From Pithys albifrons albifrons (taxonomy: Eukaryota > Chordata > Aves > Passeriformes > Thamnophilidae): a stretch of DNA of 64,000 nucleotides. Below, one piece after another: positions 37,298 through 51,048 of the stretch; the first letter of the stretch is position 1, and each line of letters starts with the position of its first letter. Under the pieces are notes generated by a model that was not told the DNA's origin, did not search any database, and worked only from the letters and a program-made list of their open reading frames with translations. The translations under genes and the position numbers were made by a program. The stretch spans positions 37,672,054 through 37,736,053 of the forward strand of contig NC_092460.1 of assembly GCF_047495875.1 (NCBI RefSeq), written 5' to 3'.

Positions 37298-40200
37298 AAG
37301 GTGCTGCTATTATGGCCAGAGCATGTACCACCTCTCCCTGAAGCAGCTAATGCTGCCCAGAGACAGCCAAGATCATACCAGTTTCCTCTTGGCCAGTATG
37401 GCAACCCAGCCATGAAGGGACACAAGCAAGTATAAAGCATCCTTAAGGAACAGGAATTTGCATCCATAAACCTCACTAGTTTTTCCTGTTCACAGTAAAC
37501 CCAAGTCAGAACTAATAGTTATTAGTGTCTCTCTACTTTGTGAGAGATAAACTGTTGTTCTCATGCTGACTAGTGATCTATTAAGTGTCCAGGCAAAAGA
37601 TGGCTGTGCATGCTCTGGTTGACTCACTGGCATGTGACAAAATTCATCCCCTAGTAAGTCTGTTGATGGACACAATCCCATTATGACTGCATTTGATGAT
37701 GCTGGCAACCAAATTCTCACCAGGCACTGACTAAGGATCTGTCAGTTGGTAAGGAACCCATGTTGCACCTATTGTCTGTAGACATGTACCTTTCATGAAG
37801 AATAAACACAAGGACATTATTTCTAAAGATGGCAAACATTCTGTGAGGCCTCTAGTAATGCCACAACAACAGTCACCCTGGGAAGAACCCCAAATTTGCA
37901 AAAAAAATCCCATCAATTTCAGTAGCCTCTTACAACTGAGCTAAACTAGAGCAGCATATTACTCAGAGTATGGACTATACTTGCTTATGATTACATATGA
38001 TACACACATGTATAATTTTGTGTATTATACTTGCTTTGATTCCACCAATAGAATTGGAAACAGAATACCAGGTCCAGTAAGTCTATCTGATAAAGCACCC
38101 TCATTTCCGGGAACCTTACCTACACGAAGTACCCAACCCCAAACCCTCACCAGTAAACATTGCCAAAGCACTGCATTTAGCATTCTAAGACATGTGATAC
38201 CTGGATTTTGGGCCACATGCCTCACCAGCATCACTCACGCACTTGCAAGAATGAATCAGTCTTCTCATTTGTCAAAGGAGTTCATGTGTGACATAGTAAA
38301 AAAGGAAGTGTTTTCCCAGTACCCAACAAATGATTGTCAGGCTCCAGAGAAGCCATGTATCTAAAGGGTTACATGCAGACCTCCCAGAGATTAGTCACCA
38401 GAGTCATCTCTTCCCCTGTAGGCACAGAAGGGTATCTCAGTTGTTCTTTAAGGACAGACTATGTTATCCTTACTGTGCAAATATTAAGCCAACTGGAGGT
38501 AAAGGCTGACCTTTGCAGCATGATCATTTCAGTACAGTAAGTCATTCAACACCTTTTTTCCTTTTTTGTTTCTCAGGCAGAAAAAAAGGATGAAGGCTGA
38601 TGGGGAAGGAAGAGCTAGAGAGGCCTTGTATGAGAGATTATAAAGAAAGGGATCATTTGCTCTGGGTGCACACTCCAGCACTGTGGTTCACAAAGAAATG
38701 TGAATGCCTTGCCCATCACAGTTTTTAACCTTAACAAGTTACCTGAAATGGGCTGGCAAGACTGTAGATATAATGGTATTAACTTCCATAAGCAGTAAAC
38801 ATCTGTAAAAACAAAGACCTATTTTTGATGAAAACCATGCTAGCATTTCATTTCCTTCCCTCACTTGATTAATAAAAAATACAATGGAAAGCTGCTTGTA
38901 TACAACTGTAATTATTACAGACCAGAAGGTGGTAATGTTTAGGTAGGTGGCATTTTATGAACAGAAGGATTTATTCCACAAGGCTCTAAAAGGTATACTG
39001 CAAGAAACAACACAAAACTTAATTTTCATTCACCTTAATGTATAAAACACTGAGATTCTAAATAGTGTAAGTAAAAAAAAATTTTAAAAGACCTGAAGCA
39101 TTTTTCTTTAAAAAAATACACATCTCAAAGTGTGCCGGAAGCAGAAGGAAAGCTTGGTGCATCAATCATCTGCAACCAAAGGGAACTTTTCCCATGTGTG
39201 CGGTGTGTTATGCCTTGAACTTTATTACTGAACATTGAAAACACTTGGCATGCTATTTATCAGCATTTTGAACATTCTGGATTATGTCCCTGATAAAATG
39301 ATTGCCATTTTCATGGCACCAATATATTAAAAAATATATATCTTGGAGAACAAGCTTTAAGAGTATTCTTAATTTTATATGGTCATCTGGATATTAAGTC
39401 ATGACACTAAGCAATCTTTTACAAGTACTGTGAAAATAACCAGGAGGCTCTATTAACTTTACCATGCAGTCTCATTACAACTTTTAAAGCACTCAGCAGA
39501 ATAAAACAATAATCATCATGAGCTCTCTAGATGCATGGGATCTTGAACAGCGAGCTTGGAAACTATTGCAGCCTGTACAAGATGCAAAGTTAAGGAGATA
39601 GAGTAAGAAAGGAAATGCCTTTTGGAACATGGAATCTATTTACTGTGTAATGACACATCTCCAACATGGAAGACACACAGCACAACATGGCTTCTGACCG
39701 CAAACCAGCATTCAGTCAAAAACCCCTACATTTTGTACAAGTTTCTCAAATAAATACAAAACTGTATATCCCTTACAGCCCAAATGTACAGCTGCATAGA
39801 GGCTTTAACTGTATCCAAACTAAACTTCAATTCATGCAAAACAAGGCTCAGGTTTGCTTGAAAACATCTATGATCTATGCTGCAAAAGACTGGACTACAA
39901 CAAGACTTGGCAAGGGCTTTTCAGTAAGAGGACTCCACAAATCCAGAGTTAACTGGAGCATGGTTTTCATGCTAATAGGGAGTTGCTGAACTACTGGACC
40001 AACTAATCATTTGGTTTTGATTAAAGACAAGGCACAGCTTCAGGAAGCAGCTGTATGGAAGTTTTGTCAACATCTGAAAGTTTCTAAAGAAGTAAAATTC
40101 TACAGCAAAACTGCAAACAGTTCACCCTTAGCTCTCATCCCACAGCTGCAATAAGCATATTTCATGCTACATGTTTGTCAACATACCAAAATAAAGGATT

Positions 40201-42580
40201 GCACAGATAGAAATCCTAATTGAATGGTTATCATTTCACCTATAAAACAATAATTTGAATTCCCTAGATGCATTAAAGAATGTATGCTGCTGACTGCTGA
40301 ACTTATGAAGTTATATTGCTATTTGGGTCAAAAGAATAAAAAAGAAAAAAATCAGCCAGCTACATACAGATGTCAGAGCAAATCCTGGTGAAATACATCA
40401 GATATTTTGCACACTTCAGTGTCTTCCATGAGCTTTTTGCTTTCACTTGACAACACAGTGGAATATTTGGGAAGCAGAGACCAGATACCTTAATCTAGCT
40501 GAGATTTCAAACCTTTGCAGCAGGCCTGATCTAGTGTAACACATAAGAAGATTGTCATAAAAGATGAAGGTACATCAGCATAAATCTTACTCCTCCAAGT
40601 AAAAATTATGTCAGCACCATTGTGAAATAAACTTCCTAAAATGAACTATTTCATCTTGAGCTGCTGTTGGATTTTCTTCTTTCCTGAAGTGTCCATCTAG
40701 GCTGTAAACTCCTCAAAGCAGGAAACATCTTCAATAGTAAGAAGACACTGCCAAGCACACAGTCTGTGTTAAGTAATATACACACTGAGCACAGTCAAAC
40801 AGAGCACACATACGTACACATCTCCACCATATCCAACGAGATATACTATTGAATAATAATCTATTTTGACCAGAACACATGAAAGTTTTATTATTTTCTA
40901 TGCAACTTCCAAGCAGTGTTTCCAGCAAGACTTGTTCCCAGAAGTCCCGGAGAACCTTGTCCTTCCTGTGGCATGACAGAAAGCACTTCAGTATAAGCAT
41001 GGATTCCCCACAAAATAAGTACATAGAAATGGAGTACAAGGAAAAAATACTATGAGTAAGGCTCACAAGACCTCACAATATTCTTCTAAAGTCTCCAAAG
41101 AAACCCTTTTGCATAATGAATACCTGAAGCACAGACGAAGTGAGTGGAGGTTTGGATAAACTATTTGATTAGTTGAAGTAGAGTCAGATGGGGTTTTGGG
41201 AATTTTCAGTTTGTCATGTGTGAGAGAGTCCACTATGGACACACAGGAGTGGCAACATAAAGACTGAAACTGGATCTGATGTCATATTCTAATAGGTTAT
41301 TGCATTGTTTCCCTTATCACCAATTAAAACAGGTCTTGGAGAAAGTCTTCTCGGGTCTCCCCACCCTTCACCTGAGACTAGGACAGAAAGCCAGAGAAAA
41401 GTTATATCAGGAGAAAGTGGTACAGGTCTCTCAGATAACAGCAAGACTTGGGAAAGATTTTTCCAGATCACATCATCACACGAGATGCCCCAATTGTGTC
41501 CTCATTAACTTGGCAGGAAGAACATGCAGCCTTGTAAAAACCTTGGACCTACCACAAGTGGGTTTGGGATGAGCCTAAGGCTTTTGAGGTGCAACAGGCT
41601 TATTGCACTCATACAGCAGCTGTTTTCAACATAGCCAACAGCTCTCAATACTTCCAGAGCAGCTGACATTGCACAGAAGTTGTGCAGCCTGGTTTTGTGC
41701 TATGGCAGTGTCCGCAACTTCCAAATATAGAGCAGGCTGAGGGCAGCACTGATCAGCAACTCTGGCCAGTTATAGAAAACTCTGAGATTACATAAAGTTT
41801 TTTGAGATGGCAGAGAATAAAAGAAGGATGTCAGAGACATGTCTATGAAAACTCATATATACAGTAACTAAAACTGGAACTCACAAGACTTCTCACTAAA
41901 AGTTACAATTCTGGTACATGAGAGCTATCCTGCAAATCACAGAGCAAACACACAAGGCTGCAGACAAAACCTACTTACCAAGTCATCAGTGATAACAGGG
42001 CCAAGTAAAATTTCTGATTAAAGTTCATTTGGTCTCATATACCTTGAGCTCAGCCACAGACCCTTAATTTGCACTGATGGCATCTGGATTCCCAGGCTGT
42101 CCTGTATGAACAGGCCGTCTTGGTTTACAAGCTCAAATAAGATCTTGTGCACTTGTAGGAAAGTGCTAAAATGGCCCTCAAGGAGAACAGCACTGGAAAA
42201 GCACCCTGAATCTGACAAGCTGCATACATATGAGAGACTTGTTGAAGTTTTTAAATTATGTGTTTTCACCTGTACTGGGTATTTAGTTACAAAGTTTCTG
42301 TATCCTCTCTCCCTGGTCATTATCACTTTCCTACTGGATTGCCAGTTCCCACCCTGTATTGTATCCACCCACCCCCTGTTCTCCCCTGTGTTTCCCAGAC
42401 ACTTCTTGTAATGAACACCTGAAGTAAATTTGCTCATCGAAACCAATTAAAAGGAATAATAATAAAGATTTCTGGCTTTCTGGCTACCTAATAAAGTAAA
42501 ATCTACAACACTTGGCTGATTTTGAGGAACTAAGCCTTAATCGCAAAAATAGAATTGAAATGTATTTTTGCTTCATGTAT
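37298..42580. other. Unique-looking AT-rich DNA, no gene seen
   Basis: No exon, RNA gene or repeat recognised. A 142-codon minus-strand frame at 42018-42446 is within what chance can give and matches no family I know. Confidence 0.5.
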
Positions 42581-42582
42581 AT

Positions 42583-43062
42583 TATGAGATTGTAGGTTGT
42601 TTAGGAACTTCCTCAAATGTATTTTGTAATATACCTTGTGATTTCCTTAAAGAGTTTAAGATTTAAATATAAAACAACATTTATCGGGGTTGGGTGAATA
42701 GCGTGGACCCCACATGTCCTAAAACCATGTGCAGTCCAGGCTTTCCATTCAATTTTGGTGTCTAAAACCATCATAAGACCACTATACGATCTTCCGAAGA
42801 GGAAAAGAAGACCCCAGTCACAAAGCAGATGTTGTGAAGAAATCATCGATTATGGAAAAAGACCCCAGCTGGGAAGAGGAAGTAAAAGGACCATAACTTG
42901 AGACTGTAAGCTGTTAATCTTTGCCAGTCGGAGAGAAAAGGGTAGTTTCTCTTGGCTGTGCCCAGCGCTGCCTTTTGCTTAAGCTGCCTGTTAATAAATC
43001 AGTTTTAAAATTAACTCAAAAACGACTTCAACTCAATAATTTGGTCGAATCACCCATAACAA
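42583..43062 (+). mobile_element. Possible LTR fragment
   Basis: The right half has a 'gttaataaatcag' poly(A)-like motif and ends '..cacccataaca', followed by 'attttgctctcc', a layout like an LTR end with a decayed primer-binding region. The left end was not located and no target duplication was found. Confidence 0.35.
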
Positions 43063-43083
43063 TTTTGCTCTCCAAGTGAGTGA

Positions 43084-43500
43084 TCACCAGGAGATCGTTA
43101 AGCACAGCATCGTTGAGCCTTCCCTCAGGAGACCCCTGGGACTGGGATGGTCCCAGCGTCCCCCCTGCGCTGCCACGGCAGGAGCTGCGAGAACATGGCT
43201 GGGCTTCCTCCGCCGGTCCGGGGCAGCTGTTGTTTCTCCGCAGCCCCGCCTGAGGAGAGCCCCCAGCCCACCCCCCTGCACTTGTGGAGTGGTGGCAGCA
43301 ACCAGCATTTGCAGGAAGCCGACCCCGCAGCTCCAGGACAAACTGGAGCAGCCCCTGCCAGTCCGAGCTCTGTGCTCGAATGCCTCTGCCTCTGCCTCGT
43401 GGAACCGAGGCGGCATGGCTATGGCTGCTGCCACCTTCTGCCCCTGTCCTAAGCCTATTGGCTACCACCCCGTCCGGACCATGGATATCTATTGGGTTTT
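43084..43500. other. GC-rich block with CCAAT-like motifs
   Basis: This block is strikingly GC-rich compared with its flanks. Its downstream edge has two 'cctattggct' motifs (43453 and 43515). Overlapping open frames on both strands (up to 166 codons) follow from GC-richness and are not believed. It may be the U3 or leader of an old ERV, or a small promoter. Confidence 0.35.
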
Positions 43501-43705
43501 AGCACTTCTGTTTTCCTATTGGCTAGCTGAGCACCTAAGACATTTTTCTGATGGGGGAGAGGGGAAGGGGGTGTAAGAAATAAATAAACAGGTTTTTTTC
43601 CAAGCAGAAGAATTAATCAAAAGTTACTAACAAAAACAAGGAAATGCATGCATTTTTAAAGGTTTTCCTCTTTTTATTTACTAATCTGTAAGCGTACCAT
43701 GAAGT

Positions 43706-44057
43706 TGTAAGGTTCCTGTACATGTCGGGGCAGGTACCAGGGAAACATGCGAACGGGAACAAGGTATTGCAAAAAAATGTAAATGAAGCAAACCCCCCCC
43801 ACCACGTGGCAGCCATAGAAGTTTCCATTTTAATCTAAACCCCACCTATTGACATAACATAACCAATCAGAGGCGAGGGAACACCCTTTCGGTGATGTGG
43901 ACAGGGTGGGATTTGGTAGCCTTTAAGAGGGGGGAAATTGAATTTTGGGGTGTGCTTTGGGGATTGGATTTTAGCCAGGGCACCACAACATGTTTTGTAA
44001 GTAAACCTTTCTGATTGTCTATTTTTTTGTTCCACGAACTCTGTTATCATCGTAACA
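43706..44057 (+). mobile_element. Possible short LTR
   Basis: It starts 'tgtaaggttcctg' and ends 'catcgtaaca'. A CCAAT-like 'aaccaatcag' (about 43861) precedes 'cctttaagagg' (about 43921) and 'aagtaaacc', a common LTR promoter/poly(A) layout. Flanks do not form a clear duplication, so the limits are uncertain. Confidence 0.4.
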
Positions 44058-44085
44058 ATTTAATAAATAGAGAATTTTTCTCACA

Positions 44086-44230
44086 GGGGGGGCCTATGTT
44101 TATTTTACTTAGGGCTTATGATGCTTATTTTATGTTTATTCTACTTATGCTCATTTTGTTTATGCTTATTTACCTAGGACTTACGATAATGCTTATTTTC
44201 TTGTTTTACTTATGCTTTTACATGTATCAT
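44086..44230 (+). repeat. Degenerate tandem repeat (tgcttattttatgttta-like)
   Basis: Repeated 'atgcttatttta', 'tatgtttatt', 'acttatgct' and 'cttacgataatgcttatttt' motifs give an irregular 15-30 bp periodicity. It lies at the start of the next LTR-like stretch. Confidence 0.6.
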
Positions 44231-44780
44231 AGAATTTGCTTAGTAGCATAACATGCAGCAAAACTCACACAGTGTCCTTGAAAGGGCCATACCAAGAGGC
44301 CTAGAGCTTCTTGGACCAATTAAAACAGCCAGGATACCCCACGATGAACCAGAAAACATGTCAAAAGAACAAGATAAGTCCAATTAGACCAGCTACAGTT
44401 GCCAACAAGACTGGTTTAAACCAGTTTTGAGCAAAAGGTAAAAAGTTCACAGGAGGAAGACGCCTTACTTCATCCTCAAAGACCACCAAAAGACCCTTGC
44501 CCTGAATTACCCAGAACAGCGCAAGCGCAAGGAGCAGCACAGGGCGGAGAAAATGGAAATCAGTTCCTGAGACTCATTATAATAACCCTGCCTTCTCTGA
44601 GAAAATAATGTTTATGCATGAAAGAAAAATAAATATGTATAACTTACTTGCATAAAACCCCTTTGTTAGCTCAACCAGGTGCGCATGTTTTGAAGGAGCT
44701 TCCCCCATGCTCCCAGGCCTGGAATAAACATACCTCTCTATAACCTCACTGGATTACAGGGGTTTTTATTCCTCAAAACA
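44097..44780 (+). mobile_element. Possible LTR
   Basis: The 3' part resembles an LTR R/U5: 'cataaaacccc', then 'ggaataaacatacc' (AATAAA), then a T-rich stretch ending 'cctcaaaaca'. The 5' limit at a TG within the tandem repeat is a guess. No target duplication was seen. Confidence 0.4.
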
Positions 44781-47133
44781 TCTCCGTCTGGAGTTCTTAC
44801 CCAGTCTAGTCCCAGCTTTAGCACCTCCACCCCCCCAGGACCTCATAAAAGCCTCATATATTTCACAATAAGGGTCTTTCGCCTTTTGTCCTCCAGACTG
44901 AAGACATCTCTTTCTCAGCACTCCCTCGGCTCTGTAGGCAGGCAGGAAACATTTTCCCTTCCCCCCAACCCTCCATGCACTAAGTGCCCCATAGTGCACA
45001 CACTGTACACCAAACTGTACAGGATGCTGTGCAGCAGTGATTACATCCAAGTTCCCTAGCCACTGCCTTATATAAAATCTGAGTTTGTTTTCTCATCTCT
45101 TATCATCATTTTAAGTGACTGGTAAATGAATGAAAGGGAATGCTAAAAAATACACAAGAACACTTTTCAAGGAAGCTTAACAAATCTTTATAGTTAGACT
45201 AAGGGAAGGACACACCCAGAACAGTTAGCAATTCCCCCAGGTAGGGCTGGTCTTCCCGTGCAAAGTGTTCTTAAATCAAGGATTTGTTTAGAAAGGGCAT
45301 CCTCAAATAATGTAACTCCTCCCAAAAAGAGTAAGGTCTCTAGGTTCTTAAAGTGCTCTGCTATTTCACAACACTTGCAATTATTTAAACAATTCTCCAT
45401 GCCCCTGGCGCTATATACAGTCTTCAACTTTCCTTTCCCTAGTCAGTTTTTCCAGCTACATGGGGCTCAGCTCCTGTATTTTCCAGAATGGAGTGTCTGG
45501 AAGCAGCTCCTGTGCTGGCATGGCATGAAAATGCAGCTCTCCTTTTAAGCCTTGTTTTTGGCCTGAACACTCAGTTAAATAATATTTGAATGGCATCATT
45601 TGATGAACACCAGTGCAATGCTGACAGCTTTTAAAGACTACATTAGAACAGCTCTTCATCCCTCTCTAGCTCTAAAAAAAAAAAAAAAAAAACAAAAAAC
45701 CCACATCTGTCAAAAATGTAAAATCATATTTATGTATATATATACAAATCTTCTAACAGTTAAAGCAAAATTACATCTCAAGTTCCAATTTGAAAACAGA
45801 TGGCAAGTAAAGTACTGTGCATCTGATAATGTTTTGGTAGCCCAGCTACAACTGCTTATAAACACTGTTTTGAGATCCTTCTTTCACCCACCCCTGCATG
45901 TTGAAAATTCTCCAGCTAAGTCTCCTGAAGTTCTCATCAGTCCTTTTTCCTGCTATTGCCTGGTCACATTGAGAGCTTGTTTTCTTTCAGGACAGACATT
46001 TCCTGCTGTGCTTTTCCTAGTTTCAAACTATTTTTAGTATTTACTTTAAGTTGCTTTGGCAACAGGGAATAACAGATAGTAAGAGTTAAAATTATGCACA
46101 GGAGACATTTCTCATTATACCTTGTAATGTGAACTCTTGTTCTCTGAACTTTTCCCCAATCTGGATACTCCCCTGTTTATTTTATGACAGCTATACTAAT
46201 GAATGCCTACACCTAAAGAATAGTATAAACCTCTCAAATTTATCAGCACATGTTCAATGGTGTACAGTAATTGCATTAATGGGGAAATGGTAATGTTTAT
46301 TTCTTTCCATTTCTTACCACTGCTGAAAGAGCCACACTTTTGATACCAGATTTCTTTCTTATGTCAGTCCACAAGTAAATCACATTCATTTCTCCAGTGC
46401 TGAATTAAAAATAAGGTATTTGGTACCTTTAGAGTGACTGGAACCCAGAGTTGGTCACATGAGATACATGAGCACTTTATGCAACCACGGTCACGCAGGG
46501 GGATCACATATATCTCCTGTAATATGGTCACTCTAGGAAGGATCCAACAAAATATAAATACAGTTACCACTACCTTAGAAAATATGGTGTGCACCTGTAA
46601 GACCTGAATCTGAAAAGTGTGAAGCACTGGATTTGGGGTCACTCCACATCTCTGAACATCAGTACAACTTTCATTATTGACTTTGGAAAAGATTTGCAAG
46701 CGTTATTTGACATTTCATGAAAAATAATGTTGTTTTAATGATTTACTTGGGGAGAAGTTTGCCTTTTGACAGTTTCCCAGAAAACAGAGGAGCATCTGAT
46801 AAGTATATAATTAATTTTTCACTTGCTGTTTGAATAATCAATAACAGCATATTCAATGGTCAGGTTAGTTCCTAAAATTATAAATCACGACTAGAAACCA
46901 GCCAAATGCAGACCTTTGTCCAAACTGCAATAACCAGAAAAACTGTGTAAGTACTACAGTTCTCTCAGACCTTTGTCTTCAATTTAATATGAAAACTCCA
47001 AAAAAACCAAACCAAAACAAAGAAATAAACCAATGAACAAATAAAACCACCATAGCCAACTGAACCACTTTTAGTTGTAACCCAAGGTAAGAATGCTTAG
47101 TTAGCAATAGCCCTAATTTCTTTGCATATTATG
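44781..47133. other. Unique-looking DNA
   Basis: An 18-base A run lies near 45673. No gene recognised. Confidence 0.45.
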
Positions 47134-47240
47134 CTGAGTTGGAAGAGAGCCACAAGGATCATTGAGTCCAACTCATCCAACTCAGCCCTGCACAGCAGGA
47201 CTATCCCCAAGAATCACACCATGTGAGTAATCTGAGAGTG
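47134..47240 (-). mobile_element. Short CR1 3' fragment
   Basis: 'gagttggaagagagccacaa' with 'gagtccaactc' and 'caagaatcacaccatgtg' are CR1 3' end motifs on the minus strand. It is strongly truncated. Confidence 0.75.
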
Positions 47241-47404
47241 ATCTTCTCCTTATAAATTTAAAAAATCTCATTATAATGGCAAGTATTCAGAAATCATCAG
47301 TTTTTAGAGAAAAAACTCCCTTCCAAAAAATGGGAAATGATTACTTGGAGCAAATCACTAGCAAGACCATGAGAATTCAGCCATGCCAGTCTCCCTGGGA
47401 ATCC

Positions 47405-48962
47405 TCTCCATCACATCCCAGCAACCAGTCACTAGTGGGGATCTCCTGGGCTCCATTTTAGGGCCAGAACTCTTTAAATGTCTCCATAAATTTCTTGGAT
47501 GCAGAACTTCAGGGTCCTGCTAACACTTATTTGTGATGAGCTGTTGACTCCTTAAGAGATAGAAAGGTCCTGCACAGAGACCTAGACAAAATGGAGGGCT
47601 GGGCAATCACCAACTACATCAGATTCAACAGTGCTGAATTCTGCATCTGGAACAGGGCAACCCTGAATGTACAGACAGATTGAGGAACGAGAGACTGAAG
47701 AACAGCTCAGCAGAAAGATACATGGGGTTCCTGGCATACGTAATATGAGTCAGCAGTGTGCCCCGGCAGACAGGAGGGCCAACCATGTCCTGAGGGGCAT
47801 CAGGCAAAACATCAGTAGCAAGCCAAGGGAGGTGGTTTTTTCACTCTGCTCTGCACTGGTGCAGCCTCACCTCAAGTTCTGTGTGCAGTATTGGGTATCA
47901 CAATATAAAAAAGACATCAAGCTATTACAGATCATTCAAAGGAGGAGTAAGATGGTGAAGGGTCTAGAGGGGAAGCTGTACAAGGACCAGCTGAGGTCAC
48001 TTGTCTTGTTCACCCTGGGGAACAGGAGGCTGAGAGGAAACCTCATTACAGTCTACAACTTCCTCCTGAAGGGAAGCAGAGGGGCAGGCACTGATTTCTT
48101 GTCTCTAGTGACCACAGAACTTGAGGGAATGGCATTAAGGCATGTCAAGGGAGGTTTAGGTTGGATATTAGGAAAAGGTTCATCACCCAGAGAGTGGTCA
48201 GGCTCCAGAAAAGGCTCCCCAAGGAAACAGTCCTAGAACAAAGTCTGCTAGAGTGCAAAAAGCATTTGGACAATGTTCTCAGGCACATGTTGGGATTCTT
48301 GGAGTTATCCTGTGCAAGACCAGGGGTTGAACTTTGATAATTGTGGTAGCTTGGCCTAGTTAGACCTTAGTTTTAGTATGCCTTAATTTTAGTAGGCCCT
48401 AAGGTGCTACGTAGATTAGAAGGGACAGGTTGTCACCTGACTTATGCAACCAAAGAAATATTTCATAGCACCTGACATAAACTCAAATATAAAAGCAAAG
48501 GGGAGGAGGAGTTTCTCTCCTCTTCATGGTCGTTGTTCGGGGAGGACATGCTGTGACTGTATCAAAGCATTAGGCCTCACTACTGCCTCACCGCTACATT
48601 ATCTTGGGGAAGTAAACATTTTATTGTTAGCTTCTCTTTTTCTTCTGTTCGGATATCTCTCGGGAAGTGAGTGGGGTGTCTGGAGTGGTGGATTTTGCCA
48701 TTCGGTGGAGAGTTGTTGCTATCTTTTACTTTTGTGTGTGTGTGTGTGTTATATTGCATTTTGCTTTTAATTTTCCCTTTTCTGTGGAAATACATAAAGC
48801 CTTTCTGTTGTAAGTTTCAGTTTCAGGGGTTTTTTCTCCCTTTCCCTTGGCAGGGGGAGGGAGCTGCACTACTGTGGTGAATACATGGCATTTTGCCAAG
48901 GTCAAACCACAATGATCTTTGTAGATTCTTTTCAATTCAGGTTATTCTATGATCCTGTGATC
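47405..48962 (+). mobile_element. CR1 LINE 3' part, split by a solo LTR
   Basis: The plus-strand CR1 runs from about 47405 to 48341 and resumes at 48912-48962 ('atgatctttgtag' to 'ttctatgatcctgtgatcc', the CR1 3' end). Pieces such as GNRRLRGNLITVYNFLLKG (RT C-terminal region) identify the family. The left end is approximate. Frame breaks show it is dead. The LTR at 48342-48911 landed inside it and is therefore younger. Confidence 0.88.
48342..48911 (+). mobile_element. Solo LTR inserted into CR1
   Basis: The 570-bp element starts 'tgtggtagcttgg', ends '..aaaccaca', and has short inverted ends. Flanks are 'ataat' (48337-48341) and 'atgat' (48912-48916), a 5-bp duplication with one change; the expected uninterrupted CR1 sequence there is 'ttgatgat', which explains both. 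It has a TATA box 'tataaaag' at 48488-48495, a (GT)n run near 48733-48750, and a possible poly(A) signal 'acataaag' near 48791. Confidence 0.88.
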
Positions 48963-49290
48963 CCCCCTGATAAAGACCAGGATGGTACACAGCAAAGTTC
49001 CTTGGGTCTCCCCAGTTTGCTTAGTTACTATGGTTCAATATGTACACACAAAGCATAGGTCAAGTTCTCCCTTTGGGATCTGGCAACTTGTGCAACACAG
49101 CAGGCTAGTTAGGGAACATTTGTTTCATACTATGTGAAATACCAGATAGCTTCAGCTATGTTTGATCTTTTAAGGATACAGCAGTCAAAACATCAAGCAA
49201 ATTCCACAGGGTCAGGGTTAGCAACCTTAAAAATGTCTTAACAGATACCAATGCTCAGAGTAACCAGGCAATGCTAACAAAAATACCTAT

Positions 49291-50349
49291 TCACAGAGTC
49301 ATAGATTGGTTTGGATTGAAATGGATTTTTAAAATTATCTAATTCCAACTCCCCTACCATGGGCAAGGACACCTTCCATTAGACTAGGTTGCTCAAAGCC
49401 CTATCCAACCTGGCCTTGAACACTTCCAGAGACAGGACATCCCCATCTTCTGGCAATCTGTTTCCATGTCCCACACTAAAGAATTTCTTCCTAATATCTA
49501 ATATAAACTTGACCTTTTTCATTTTAAAGTCACTCCCCCCTTGTCCTATCACTACATGCACCTGTAAAAAGTTCCTCTCCAGCTTTCTTGCAGGCCCCCT
49601 TTAGGTACTGGAAGGTTCTATAAGATTTCCCCAGAACCTTCTCTTCTCCAGGCCAAACAATTCCAATGCTCTCCACTTTTTCTCATAGGAGAGATGCTCC
49701 ATCCCTCTAAACATCTTCGTGGCCCTCCCCTGGGCTCACTCCAACATATCCATGTCCTTCTTATGTTGAGGCCCCAGATGTGGACACAGCACTCCAGGTG
49801 GGGTCTCCCAAGAGCTGAGTAGAGGGGCAGAATCACCTCCCTTGACCTGCTGGCCACACAGCTATTGATGCAGCCCAAGATGTGGTTGGCTTTCTGGCCT
49901 GTGAGTGCACACTGCCAGATCACGTTGGGATTCTTGTCCACCAACACTCCTAAATCCTTCTCAGGCTCTTAAGCCATTCTCCCCCCAAGACTGTACTTGT
50001 GCTTGGATCTGACCAGGCCCAGGTGCAGGACCTTACACTTGGCCTTGTTGAACTTCATGAGGTTTACCCAGGGCCCCCCTCAAGCCTGTCAAGGTCCCTC
50101 TGGATGGCATCCCTTCCCTCCAGTGTGCCAACAGCTCCACGGAGCTTGGTGTCATCAGCAAACTTGCTGAGGGTGCACTCAATCCCACTGTCCATGTCAC
50201 TGACAAAGATGTTAAACATGCAGATCCCAATACAAACCCCCGAGGAACATCACTTGTCACTGCACCCCACTTGGACATTGAGCTGTTGACCACAAGTCTG
50301 AATACAACCATCTAGGCAACTACTTATTCACCAAGCAGTCTATCCATCA
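49291..50349 (-). mobile_element. CR1 LINE 3' part, about 1.06 kb
   Basis: The minus-strand 3' end is 'cacagagtcatagattgg'. It continues through the conserved 3' half of ORF2 (for example QKANHILGCINS and YSALGRPHLECCVHIWG on the minus strand, codons near 49700-49930) to about 50349. Stops and shifts interrupt the frame. Confidence 0.88.
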
Positions 50350-51043
50350 AAATCATACCTCATGCAACAGCTTTGAACAAAGTTTATTGAAATAAATATT
50401 AAATAAATATGAGCATTTTCTCTAATATACTAATTTGAACTCTAAAATAGCAAAAATTGAGACAAGAAATCTCAGTAGAGCTCTACTCACTAAAATGTAG
50501 AAGTTGCTATAAAGTAATAGCTTACAGTTCCCAAGCTAGAATGATATCCAAAATTAATATCATATGGAGATTATATTCTATATAATTATGCTAAAATCCA
50601 TAATATGGAGATTAGTTCAGACTTTGATTACTGTATGTACTATTTTTCTTAAAAAGTTGTTTGAATTACTTTCCATAAAAGCTAATGAAAAAACCTAGTC
50701 ATTGCAAAGCTGGAAACAAGTGATCTGGAACAGCAGGAATTGTTATCCAAAGGTAATACATGTAGAACCTAAAAAAAAAAATAATTTCATACACCTACAA
50801 AAGGGCAGTGTGTCACACATAGGCTGATTTCCAGAACAGAAAACTTTGGTCCATGCCCACACTATCTGATGGGACCAGCCAGGGACACAGGGAGAAAAGA
50901 AACATGTGAGATCATTTTAAAAAGTGGTTTTAATAAAGATATGCTGCAGAATCTTTACTGCTGCAGATACACAAACAAAAAAAAAAGTATTGTTTGGTTT
51001 CCAAATTAAATGTTTGGTGCTTAAGCTCACTAAAGCAATTTGT
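50350..51043. other. Unique-looking AT-rich DNA next to the provirus
   Basis: No gene or repeat recognised. It ends with the provirus target duplication at 51044-51048. Confidence 0.5.
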
Positions 51044-51048
51044 ACAGT

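Noticed and set aside
42018..42446. 142-codon minus-strand frame
   Set aside because: This length is expected about once by chance in a window of this size and composition, and it has no recognised domain.
43028..43576. Open frames of up to 166 codons in the GC-rich block
   Set aside because: Overlapping frames on both strands are expected in GC-rich, stop-poor sequence, and none matches a family I know.
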